NCBI GenBank assembly: GCA_023663915.1
Contig: JAMPGN010000155.1
Span: 1 to 10,474, forward strand
Direction: 5' to 3'
Source: Eubacterium sp.
GTDB lineage: Bacteria; Bacillota_A; Clostridia; Lachnospirales; Lachnospiraceae
Length of the DNA: 10,474 nt
The notes below the pieces were generated by a model. The model was not told the DNA's origin, searched no databases, and was given only the letters and a program-made list of their open reading frames with translations. Positions 1-5,987 of the stretch are shown here, one piece after another (the stretch's first letter is position 1; every line of letters starts with the position of its first letter). Both the position numbers and the translations under genes were made by a program.

Positions 1-167
1 GCCATTGTCGGCGGTATGTATTCCCCGATAAAATTAAAATAAATCTCTATCTTCTATGTGGTGTCCACTCTTCCCTTGCGGTCATATTCATACTGTGCCT
101 GTTCCGTCTTGTAACCGTTCAACTCGCCCTGCAGCTGTTCCTGCTCGTCCTCATATTGGTTGTAAAG
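1..167 (-). pseudogene. Serine recombinase C-terminal remnant (large resolvase family), partial
   Basis: Reading leftward from 167, one frame gives a Glu/Gln-rich coiled-coil-like stretch (starting LYNQYEDEQEQLQ) that runs directly into YEYDRKGRVDTT, a stop, then KIEIYFNFIGEYIPP at the window edge. The last part resembles the end of large serine recombinases of clostridial transposons and phages, where a coiled coil is followed by a beta-rich segment of the type 'hydrophobic-x-IYFNFIG'. In intact relatives these two parts are separated by several dozen residues, so an internal deletion near 93-100 is inferred. The in-frame TAG at 54-56 could derive from a single CAG change. No start codon or catalytic domain is in view. 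The family assignment is from remembered motif resemblance, not a search. The remnant is a marker of a former mobile element at this site and is cut by the left edge. Confidence 0.5.
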
Positions 168-169
168 CA

Positions 170-335
170 TTGGTAAAAAATCATGCCATGATAGATGGAA
201 ATAAAAGACTTGGTGCGCATGTGATGCTGGTTGTCTTATAGCCAGAAGGAGCTAAGTGACATAATTCTTGCGTTGGCATCCGGAGATATTGATGAAAAGG
301 GAATCTTACAATGGATTATTGAGCATCAAAAATAG
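170..335 (+). pseudogene. Doc/Fic-family toxin remnant (death-on-curing type), frameshifted
   Basis: Positions 170-238 encode LVKNHAMIDGNKRLGAHVML followed by VVL and a stop at 239-241. The core resembles the Fic/Doc active-site signature HxFx(D/E)GN(K/R)R, with H, D, G, N, K and R kept and the Phe replaced by Met, which is common in Doc relatives. From 243 a different frame continues with QKELSDIILALASGDIDEKG and then ILQWIIEHQK before a stop at 333-335. This matches the C-terminal helices of Doc proteins. Roughly ten residues normally linking the two parts are missing and the frame changes, so a deletion of a length not divisible by three is inferred around 239-242. The N-terminal half of the protein is absent and the recombinase remnant begins immediately upstream. 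Intact Doc proteins modify translation factors by phosphorylation. This copy cannot make a functional toxin, and no Phd-like antitoxin is visible. Confidence 0.68.
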
Positions 336-457
336 ATTTTCGGCATATAGCGGCGAAAAATGTATATTTTTGGAAAGATGAAGCCGAAAATGCACTTTGG
401 AAAGATACATATGTGTATGTCAAGTTAAATGATGGGAAAGTTAAAAAAGATCCATGA
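323..457 (+). other. Coding-like open frame of unknown origin, no start codon
   Basis: After a stop at 320-322 this frame stays open for 44 codons and ends in TGA at 455-457. Its translation contains IDFRHIAAKNVYFWKDEAEN and then ALWKDTYVYVKLNDGKVKKDP. The composition looks like real protein rather than random sequence, but there is no ATG and no ribosome binding site. The same 11-base string TTTGGAAAGAT occurs at 369-379 and 396-406, 27 bases apart and in the same codon phase, giving two WKD tripeptides. I do not recognise the family. It is most likely another broken gene end in this remnant-rich stretch. Confidence 0.25.
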
Positions 458-486
458 TTGAAATTCTCCGTTTACATGCATATAAT
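458..486 (+). promoter_or_regulatory. Sigma-A-type promoter upstream of spoVT
   Basis: TTGAAA at 458-463 and TATAAT at 481-486 are separated by 17 bases, one mismatch from full consensus. A transcript would start near 493 and have a leader of about 85 bases before spoVT. In Bacillus subtilis spoVT is known to be made from a sigma-G promoter, but I found no convincing sigma-G match between here and the start codon. Vegetative or early expression is therefore possible. Confidence 0.5.
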
Positions 487-536
487 TTCCTTCTTTACAA
501 ATAATAGTAAAAACATGAAGGTTAATGAAATGATTA

Positions 537-557
537 CGCGATAAATCGTCGCGATTT
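537..557 (+). promoter_or_regulatory. Overlapping inverted repeats in the spoVT leader
   Basis: CGCGA at 537-541 pairs with TCGCG at 549-553, and AAATCG at 543-548 pairs with CGATTT at 552-557, so the two small hairpins exclude each other. CGCGAT also occurs as a direct repeat at 537-542 and 550-555. The element lies just upstream of the GGAGG ribosome binding site at 564-568. It could be an operator, possibly autoregulatory since AbrB-fold proteins bind near their own genes, or an RNA structure affecting translation. This function is inference. Confidence 0.3.
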
Positions 558-577
558 GTAGATGGAGGTTATATAAT

Positions 578-1120
578 ATGAAAGCAACAGGCATTGTTAG
601 AAGGATAGATGATCTTGGGCGGATCGTGATCCCGAAAGAGATCCGTAGAACGCTCCGTATCAGGGAATCAGATCCGTTGGAAATATTTACGGACAGAGAG
701 GGAGAGATCATATTAAAGAAGTATTCGCCGATCGGTGAGATGGGAACATTTGCAAAGCAGTATGCGGAGAGCATGGCACAGGTGTCCGGGCATATTGCGA
801 TGATCTCTGACAGGGATCAGTTTATCGCCGTAGCGGGCGGCATGAAGAATATGTTAGGGAAATCGATCAGCAGGGAATTGGAGGAGAAGATCAATCACCG
901 GGAAAGCGTAGTGGCGGCGAAGGGAGACCGAAATTTTATTCAGGTCAGCAATGAGCAGGATGAATTTCACCACGAGGCGATCAGCCCGATTATCTGTGAG
1001 GGTGATGTGATCGGTTCGGTGCTTCTGGTAGAGACAGATCATAAGTCCAAGATGGGAGAGGTGGAGCAAAAATTGATTCAGTCCGCCGCAGGGTTTCTGG
1101 GAAGGCAGATGGAGCAGTAA
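578..1120 (+). CDS. spoVT: Stage V sporulation protein T (AbrB-family transcriptional regulator)
   Basis: This 180-residue protein matches SpoVT in length (about 178 in Bacillus) and in domain order. Residues 1-52 form a swapped-hairpin AbrB/SpoVT DNA-binding domain with the typical opening MKATGIVRRIDDLGRIVIPK and the RTLRIRESDPLEIF strand. Residues of about 56-178 form the GAF-like ligand-sensing domain, including SPIICEGDVIGSVLL and a C-terminal helix ending in FLGRQMEQ. SpoVT is a tetrameric regulator that tunes the sigma-G regulon in the forespore of endospore formers. A paralogous AbrB-like regulator with a GAF domain cannot be fully excluded, but the C-terminal sequence is very SpoVT-like. 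The start is fixed by GGAGG at 564-568, nine bases before the ATG. The gene stands alone, between toxin and recombinase remnants and a convergent protease gene, and has its own promoter and terminator. Confidence 0.92.
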   Translation: MKATGIVRRIDDLGRIVIPKEIRRTLRIRESDPLEIFTDREGEIILKKYSPIGEMGTFAKQYAESMAQVSGHIAMISDRDQFIAVAGGMKNMLGKSISRELEEKINHRESVVAAKGDRNFIQVSNEQDEFHHEAISPIICEGDVIGSVLLVETDHKSKMGEVEQKLIQSAAGFLGRQMEQ

Positions 1121-1216
1121 TGTGTGACTGCTTCGACAGTAGATCGTCCAGGCAGCAGATAGTCTGTGTGATAGGTTGGAATCGGAAGTATATCAGATCA
1201 TATTAAACGACAACAA

Positions 1217-1253
1217 GGCGAGGCAGATTCACTCTGACCTCGCCAATTTTATT
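1217..1253 (+). terminator. Rho-independent terminator after spoVT
   Basis: GGCGAGG at 1217-1223 pairs with CCTCGCC at 1238-1244, and the stem continues as CAGA with TCTG after one bulged A, leaving a short TTCAC loop. The 3' side is followed by AATTTTATT. It lies about 100 bases after the spoVT stop. On the opposite strand the tail is TTGTTG, a weaker tract, so it may also partly stop the convergent protease transcript. Confidence 0.72.
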
Positions 1254-1344
1254 GAATAGGTAATTCCTATGCTTATTTCGAGTTCGCGACGAGTTTTCTT
1301 AAGATGCAGTGTATCTCTTAGAAATTGCTCATAATCTCGTAAAG

Positions 1345-1986
1345 TTAGATAAAGTAATCAATCGTAGTCTCCGGCGATAACCGTGTTTCCTTGTTAAAGA
1401 CGATGACTGCCTCGCGGATATTGTAAGGTCCCATCTCGTAGTAGCCTTGCGTCAGACGGTTAAGACGGTCCATGGAGATTAAACGGTTAGCACGTTTGGG
1501 CTGGTCGGTGATGAAAATGATGCCCTCGTCGAAGTATTCTTGGTCCAGATCTGGGTCGTCCAATTCTTCATAGTAAGGATCGAAGAGGTATATGTTGTCA
1601 CCTTCGATTCCGGTCAATAGAACATAATGTCCTACATCCAGAAAAAGTCTTAGGACAACGGCGGCGCCTTGCTGTAATGCTTCCACGATCTTACTGTTTT
1701 GGGACAGATAAACATTTTCACCGGATAGAAATTCGCAGGAGATGGGGAAATTTTTCATCTGGCCGAACTGGTTAAGCCAGTTACTCAGAAACATCATGGC
1801 AGAGGCGGATGTGCCGCGTTTGCCGACTTCCCCTTCTTCGTCGTATGAATCCAGACAATACAACATAATATATTTTATGATGTCGGGATAGAGAACCTCG
1901 CGGTCAAATAAGTAGCGGATCGCATTGGTGAGGGAGACGGGTCCGCAATCGTATTCACTGGATTGGTAATTAAGTAAATTTTTCAT
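1345..1986 (-). CDS. Stand-alone C39-like cysteine protease (papain fold), cytoplasmic
   Basis: The 213-residue product carries the C39 peptidase layout. Gln8 and Cys14 sit in YQSSEYDCGP at the oxyanion-hole and nucleophile spacing, His120 is in GHYVLLTGI, and Asp136 is in IYLFDPYY. All three putative triad residues are therefore present. Classical C39 domains are fused to bacteriocin ABC exporters and cut leader peptides after a double glycine. Here there is no transporter domain, membrane segment or signal peptide, so the protein should be soluble and cytoplasmic. The roughly 75 residues after the Asp are acidic then basic and not recognised. The ATG at 1984-1986 is chosen because AAAGGAAAA lies just upstream. 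A TTG further upstream at 2047-2049 is part of the -35 box and is rejected. The gene converges on spoVT and diverges from the peptide transporter. The substrate is unknown; a non-catalytic or self-processing role is possible. Confidence 0.75.
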   Translation of the reverse strand: MKNLLNYQSSEYDCGPVSLTNAIRYLFDREVLYPDIIKYIMLYCLDSYDEEGEVGKRGTSASAMMFLSNWLNQFGQMKNFPISCEFLSGENVYLSQNSKIVEALQQGAAVVLRLFLDVGHYVLLTGIEGDNIYLFDPYYEELDDPDLDQEYFDEGIIFITDQPKRANRLISMDRLNRLTQGYYEMGPYNIREAVIVFNKETRLSPETTIDYFI

Positions 1987-2020
1987 TCGATTTTCCTTTG
2001 TATTTATCGTAATTGTAGAA

Positions 2021-2049
2021 AATATACATCTCATTGCTTTTTTTGTCAA
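2021..2049 (-). promoter_or_regulatory. Sigma-A promoter of the C39-like protease gene
   Basis: On the minus strand TTGACA (2049-2044) and TATATT (2026-2021) are separated by exactly 17 bases. Transcription would begin near 2014, giving a leader of under 30 bases with the ribosome binding site close to the ATG at 1986. The -35 box lies inside the spacer region of the rightward extended -10 promoter, so RNA polymerase could not occupy both at once. Confidence 0.75.
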
Positions 2050-2063
2050 GGTTATGCTATACT
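2034..2063 (+). promoter_or_regulatory. Extended -10 promoter facing the transporter operon
   Basis: TGCTATACT at 2055-2063 is an extended -10 element (TGn before TATACT, one mismatch from TATAAT). The best -35 candidate is TTGCTT at 2034-2039, which is poor and 18 bases upstream, as expected for extended -10 promoters. It overlaps the minus-strand promoter at 2021-2049. It would add about 75 bases of leader compared with the second promoter at 2110-2138. Confidence 0.45.
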
Positions 2064-2109
2064 AAAGCGATTGGAAATTCATAGGAGTGAAAGATTTTTA
2101 CGAAAGATA

Positions 2110-2138
2110 TTGACAGGAAAATAATGGAGAAGTATAAT
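2110..2138 (+). promoter_or_regulatory. Perfect-consensus sigma-A promoter of the peptide transporter operon
   Basis: TTGACA at 2110-2115 and TATAAT at 2133-2138 are both exact consensus hexamers with a 17-base spacer. Transcription should start near 2145, leaving a leader of about 39 bases that contains GGAGGAGAGG at 2172-2181. A promoter this strong usually implies either high constitutive expression of the binding protein or control by a repressor; no obvious operator was found. Confidence 0.82.
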
Positions 2139-2183
2139 TCTCATACAAAACCTAGCGGTTAAGTAGGAAATGGAGGAGAGGTT

Positions 2184-3902
2184 ATGAAAAAAATAATGAG
2201 GAGATTGGTAAGCTTGCTCATGGCGTTTGCTATGGTGGCAGCCCTTACGGCCTGCGGCGCGGGCGGCGGCAATGCTGTCACAGACAACAACGCAGTGGGA
2301 ACAGACGACGCTGCAGGAACAGACAGCGCGGCAGAGGAAAGTGCATCCGGACAGGATGATGCATCTGCGGGTCCGGCTGCGGCGGCAGAAGGCGAGAAAA
2401 TTATCAACATCGGGGTGACGGACAGCCTTGGCGGTGTGAACCCTTTTGCGATTGATCAGACAGAGATCAATAAGCATGCACTGGATTTGATGTTCTTGCC
2501 TTTGATGGAATTGGATAAGGATTTGAATTTTCAAGCGATGCTGGCGGATAGTATCACGACGGAAGACAACATACATTTCATCGTGCATATTGACGACAAT
2601 GCGACATGGTCTGACGGGACGCCGATCACGGCAGAGGATGTGGAGTATTCGGTGATACGTTATGCCAGCCCGATCGTGGCGAACACAACGCTCTTGTTAT
2701 ACGCTTTTGAGGGTACGGACGATGAGACCGGATTCTTGGAAGAAGGCGCTTCTTCTATGGCAGGGCTTACCGTGGTGGATGACAAGACAATACAGTTTAC
2801 GGCGAAGTATCCGATGGCTCTTACGACGTTCCAGAACAGCTATGCGAGATATCTTCATGTACTTCCGAAGCATGTAATTGAGAAGTTTGATGAGAGCAGT
2901 CTGACATCAAACGATTGGTTTAATCAGCCGGACGTCATCAGCGGACCCTATTTCATGACAGGATATGATGCGGATCACTACATTTCTTATACGGCGAATA
3001 CCGATTACTGGAAAGGTGCGCCGAAGATTGATAAACTGAATATCAGAATTGTTGATGGAAGTCAGATTTATGCGGGGCTGCAGTCCGGTGAGATTGATAT
3101 TACACAGCATACGATGACGGCGATTCCCCAGGAAGATTATGAGAGTATCGAGGCGTTAGAAAACGTGAAAGTCGTCTACGGTTCACCGGTGACGAACCAG
3201 TCGGCATTTATCCAGACGGCGAATATTCCAGATGCAAGAGTGCGTCAGGCGCTTGTCTATGCCATCGACAGACAACAGTTGGTAGACCAGTTATTAAAAG
3301 GGCACGGTGAGGTAGTGGATGGTTTCTTATCCTCGGCAAGTCCGTTCTATGACGCTTCGGTTCAGCCGATGGAGTATAATCCTGAGAAGGCGAAGGAACT
3401 TTTAGAAGAGGCAGGTTGGGACGGTTCTCAGACGCTCCGTTTCTATGTCAATTCCGGTGACAACACGTTTGTCAACGGCGTGCAGGTGATTGCGGCGCAG
3501 TGGGCGGCGGTCGGCATCAATGTTGAGATTACTACAGTCGATCTGGCAACACTTATGACAGTTGCGGGTACGACAGATTATGATATTATGGCGGTACAAT
3601 ATACTTATGCACCGGTAGATCCTTATCCGGATGTAACGTGGCTTTTGGGCGGCGAAGGAAGCTGGACGGGATACTATAGTGAGGAAGTCGCGGCGGCATT
3701 GGAAGGAACACAGCAGACTAGCGATGTGAACGAAATCAAGGAATTTTATTCGACTGTGGATAAGACAATGCAGGAAGATGCGGCAATGTTCTCCGTTTAT
3801 GTGATCAGTGCACAGGGCGCGGTAAGCAATCGCGTGACAGGGGCAGAACCTAGCGTATACGGTTTCTTTAACGATGTTCAGAACTGGGACGTTACCGAGT
3901 GA
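2184..3902 (+). CDS. Oligopeptide/dipeptide ABC transporter substrate-binding lipoprotein
   Basis: This 572-residue protein is the extracellular solute receptor of the importer encoded downstream. Residues 1-23 are a lipoprotein signal: basic KK and RR, a hydrophobic core, then lipobox LTAC with the lipidated Cys at residue 24. Residues 25-70 form a low-complexity Gly/Ala/Asp/Ser/Thr tether that should hold the receptor off the membrane. The SBP_bac_5 (OppA/DppA) domain fills the rest, with the family signature WSDGTPITAEDVEYS at 142-156 and the typical PDARVRQALVYAIDRQQLV segment further on. The length fits cluster C binding proteins. The start is set by GGAGG at 2172-2176, seven bases before the ATG. 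The 83-base gap to the next gene shows no clear terminator, so read-through is expected. Ligand is not determined by sequence; peptides are the default, but this family also binds nickel chelates, opines and N-acyl compounds. Confidence 0.93.
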   Translation: MKKIMRRLVSLLMAFAMVAALTACGAGGGNAVTDNNAVGTDDAAGTDSAAEESASGQDDASAGPAAAAEGEKIINIGVTDSLGGVNPFAIDQTEINKHALDLMFLPLMELDKDLNFQAMLADSITTEDNIHFIVHIDDNATWSDGTPITAEDVEYSVIRYASPIVANTTLLLYAFEGTDDETGFLEEGASSMAGLTVVDDKTIQFTAKYPMALTTFQNSYARYLHVLPKHVIEKFDESSLTSNDWFNQPDVISGPYFMTGYDADHYISYTANTDYWKGAPKIDKLNIRIVDGSQIYAGLQSGEIDITQHTMTAIPQEDYESIEALENVKVVYGSPVTNQSAFIQTANIPDARVRQALVYAIDRQQLVDQLLKGHGEVVDGFLSSASPFYDASVQPMEYNPEKAKELLEEAGWDGSQTLRFYVNSGDNTFVNGVQVIAAQWAAVGINVEITTVDLATLMTVAGTTDYDIMAVQYTYAPVDPYPDVTWLLGGEGSWTGYYSEEVAAALEGTQQTSDVNEIKEFYSTVDKTMQEDAAMFSVYVISAQGAVSNRVTGAEPSVYGFFNDVQNWDVTE

Positions 3903-3985
3903 ACGTCGGGCAATTTAGGTTGACGCAAATGTGTTGTTTGGCAATTCAGTGTGATCAGCCATAGTGTGGGCAGGGAGGATATGCT

Positions 3986-4966
3986 ATGCCACATTTATTA
4001 GAGGTACAGGACTTGACAACAGTCTTTGCCGGAGATTATGGAATTAATATCAGTGTCGATCATATCAGTTTCCACGTAGATCAGGGCGAAGTAGTCTGCA
4101 TTGTAGGCGAATCTGGCTGTGGGAAGAGTGTTACGTCACTGTCTATCATGGGTTTATTAGGAAAGGGCGGAGCCGTCACAGACGGCTCTGTCTTCTTTGA
4201 CAATAAGAACCTTCTTGCCATGAGCGAAAAAGAACTCGATCAGATCAGAGGTGACGAGCTGACGATGATTTTTCAAGATCCGCTCACGTCGCTCAATCCG
4301 GTGTTTAACGTAGGAAGTCAGATCACCGAAAGCATTCGGACGCACATGCATCTGTCCAAGGAAGAGGCGAAAAAACGTGCAGTGAAACTGCTCACACAGG
4401 TAGGAATGCCCGATGCGGAGGCGGTGATGAAAAAATATCCGCATACGCTTTCCGGCGGTATGCGCCAGAGGGTTATGATTGCTATGGCGCTGTCCTGCAA
4501 TCCGAGACTTTTGATTGCGGACGAGCCAACCACGGCGCTTGATGTGACGATTCAGGCGCAGATCATGAAACTTTTAAAAGAACTTCAACAGGAAAAGGAC
4601 ATGGCCATGATATTGATCACGCATGATATCGGGCTGGTTGCTAATACGGCGGACCGGGTGCTTGTGATGTATGCGGGACAGATCATTGAAGAAGCATTGG
4701 TGGAAGAATTGTTCCATCATCCGAAGCATCCATATACGCAGGCATTGCTTAACACTGTGCCTACTATTCGGGATGATGCTGACAGATATCTGCAGGCGAT
4801 TCCGGGTATGGTGCCGGAGAGCTATGATGATATCACAGGATGCCGCTTCGCAGACCGCTGCCCTTACCGCCGCGAGGAGTGCAGTAAGCCGCAGGATGCG
4901 TATCTGTTCGGGGAAGGGCACACGGCGCGGTGTATCGTGGCGAAGGAGGAAAGTCATGGCAGATGA
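3986..4966 (+). CDS. oppD: Oligopeptide/dipeptide ABC transporter ATP-binding protein (OppD/DppD type)
   Basis: This 326-residue cytoplasmic ATPase powers the importer as one half of a heterodimer with the next gene product. Visible motifs are Walker A GESGCGKS (41-48), Q-loop Gln97, signature LSGGM (155-159), Walker B LLIADE with catalytic Glu180, D-loop ALD (184-186) and H-loop His213. The C-terminal oligo_HPY region carries four cysteines, 286, 292, 299 and 316 (C-x5-C-x6-C-x16-C), a pattern known in Opp/Dpp ATPases and associated with an iron-sulfur cluster in some of them. AGGGAGGA at 3972-3979 sits seven bases before the ATG. Its 3' end overlaps the next gene by 11 bases, implying translational coupling. 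The Opp versus Dpp name cannot be separated by sequence alone. A strong hairpin lies inside the coding sequence at 4170-4188. Confidence 0.94.
   Translation: MPHLLEVQDLTTVFAGDYGINISVDHISFHVDQGEVVCIVGESGCGKSVTSLSIMGLLGKGGAVTDGSVFFDNKNLLAMSEKELDQIRGDELTMIFQDPLTSLNPVFNVGSQITESIRTHMHLSKEEAKKRAVKLLTQVGMPDAEAVMKKYPHTLSGGMRQRVMIAMALSCNPRLLIADEPTTALDVTIQAQIMKLLKELQQEKDMAMILITHDIGLVANTADRVLVMYAGQIIEEALVEELFHHPKHPYTQALLNTVPTIRDDADRYLQAIPGMVPESYDDITGCRFADRCPYRREECSKPQDAYLFGEGHTARCIVAKEESHGR
4170..4188 (+). other. Perfect intragenic hairpin in the first ATPase gene
   Basis: GAGCCGTC at 4170-4177 and GACGGCTC at 4181-4188 form an 8-bp perfect stem with a three-base loop, and a G-T wobble could add one pair. 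The 3' side continues TGTCTTCTTTG, which is pyrimidine-rich but not a clean T tract. It may be chance in a coding sequence, or a transcript-attenuating or RNA-processing structure that lowers downstream gene expression relative to the binding protein. Confidence 0.35.
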
Positions 4967-5987
4967 AAACAGGATTCCTTTGATTCGAGTGGAAAATATG
5001 AAAAAATATTATCCGGTAAAGGGTGGGATCATCACGCACACGACCGGATATGTCAAGGCGGTGGACGGTGTCAGCTTTTCCGTGATGAAGGGGCAGACGT
5101 TAGGGCTTGTCGGGGAGTCCGGCTGTGGCAAGTCCACGATCGGGAGACAGCTTGTAGGGCTGGAGACCCCCACAGAGGGCAGGATCTATTATAATGGCTG
5201 TGATTTGGCAGAAATACGGAAAAATAGAAAAGAAATGGAACGCATCCGGACAAAATTGCAGATGGTTTTTCAAGATCCGTATTCCTCGCTGAATCCGAGA
5301 AAACATATTTATGAAATACTGGCGCAGCCCATGCTGTACCATCATATAGCTGAGAAAAATACGGTAAAACGGGATGTCTTAAGGATACTGGATATGGTAG
5401 GACTGCCGAAGACGACACTCGGCAGATATCCGCATGAGTTTTCGGGCGGACAGAGACAGAGGATCGGCATTGCTAAGGCGCTTTCACTAAACCCGGAGTT
5501 TATCGTATGTGACGAGCCGGTCAGCGCGCTCGACGTGTCGATACAGGCGCAGATCTTAAACCTTTTAAAAGATTTACAGAAAGAACTCGGACTGACGCTT
5601 CTGTTTGTCGGTCATGGACTTGGTGCAGTCAATTATGTCAGTGACAAGATTGCAGTCATGTATCTTGGCAAGATCGTGGAATACGGTGAGGCAAAAGAGA
5701 TTTTTGACCATCCAGTACATCCTTATACAAGGGCGTTGTTAGAGGCAGTTCCCGTGCCCGATCCGGAGGAAAAAGAAAGGACACGCAAACTGCTTCAGGG
5801 AGAGATCGGCAGCAGTACGAATCCGCCGGCGGGGTGCAGGTTTCATACGAGGTGTCCATATGCCGAAGAGGGGTGTAAGGCAGCGACGCCTGTTTTGGAT
5901 AAGATTGGAAATGTTGGGGAAAGAAGCGTTCATGCGGCGGCATGTCCTGTCGTGATATCTGGTGCGGAGGTGGCGAATTATGGGTAA
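4956..5987 (+). CDS. oppF: Oligopeptide/dipeptide ABC transporter ATP-binding protein (OppF/DppF type)
   Basis: This is the second ATPase, 343 residues. Motifs are Walker A GESGCGKST (53-61), Q-loop Gln106, signature FSGGQ (162-166), Walker B FIVCDE with catalytic Glu187, and D-loop ALD (191-193). The H-loop reads FVGHGLGAV; the switch His220 is kept, but the usual S-H-D is G-H-G. The C-terminal region again has four cysteines, 294, 300, 307 and 330 (C-x5-C-x6-C-x22-C). The open frame extends upstream to 4671, but the ATG at 4956 is chosen because GAAGGAGGA at 4942-4950 precedes it and residues before it are unlike the family. It overlaps the upstream ATPase by 11 bases and the downstream permease by 8. 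It should pair with the first ATPase on the cytoplasmic face of the permeases. Confidence 0.94.
   Translation: MADENRIPLIRVENMKKYYPVKGGIITHTTGYVKAVDGVSFSVMKGQTLGLVGESGCGKSTIGRQLVGLETPTEGRIYYNGCDLAEIRKNRKEMERIRTKLQMVFQDPYSSLNPRKHIYEILAQPMLYHHIAEKNTVKRDVLRILDMVGLPKTTLGRYPHEFSGGQRQRIGIAKALSLNPEFIVCDEPVSALDVSIQAQILNLLKDLQKELGLTLLFVGHGLGAVNYVSDKIAVMYLGKIVEYGEAKEIFDHPVHPYTRALLEAVPVPDPEEKERTRKLLQGEIGSSTNPPAGCRFHTRCPYAEEGCKAATPVLDKIGNVGERSVHAAACPVVISGAEVANYG

Noticed and set aside
56..241. A 61-codon open frame starting at 56 on the plus strand
   Set aside because: Its first half is antisense to the recombinase remnant and only its end is the Doc fragment. There is no ribosome binding site, so it is not a gene.
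460..560. Sigma-G promoter for spoVT
   Set aside because: No pair of sigma-G-like -35 and CATnnTA-type -10 elements with 17-18 base spacing was found.
1296..1324. Imperfect hairpin CTTAAGAT / ATCTCTTAG as a terminator for the protease gene
   Set aside because: The stem has a bulge and neither side is followed by a T tract.
2008..2026. CodY-box-like sequence near AATTGTAGAAAATAT
   Set aside because: About five mismatches to the 15-base consensus on either strand, too weak to call.
1987..2049. N-terminal extension of the C39-like protease from a TTG at 2049
   Set aside because: The TTG is the start of the TTGACA -35 box, and a good ribosome binding site precedes the ATG at 1986.
2083..2160. 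Possible leader peptide after AGGAG at 2083-2087 or from ATG at 2124
   Set aside because: No ATG, GTG or TTG lies at proper distance from AGGAG. The 12-codon ATG frame has no ribosome binding site and overlaps the -10 promoter region.
3903..3985. Terminator or second promoter between the binding protein gene and the first ATPase gene
   Set aside because: No stable stem with a T tract was seen. A TTGACG hexamer has no acceptable -10 partner.
4574..4957. Long antisense frame opposite the first ATPase gene
   Set aside because: It has no ribosome binding site and no recognisable motif, and is a by-product of codon use in the real gene.
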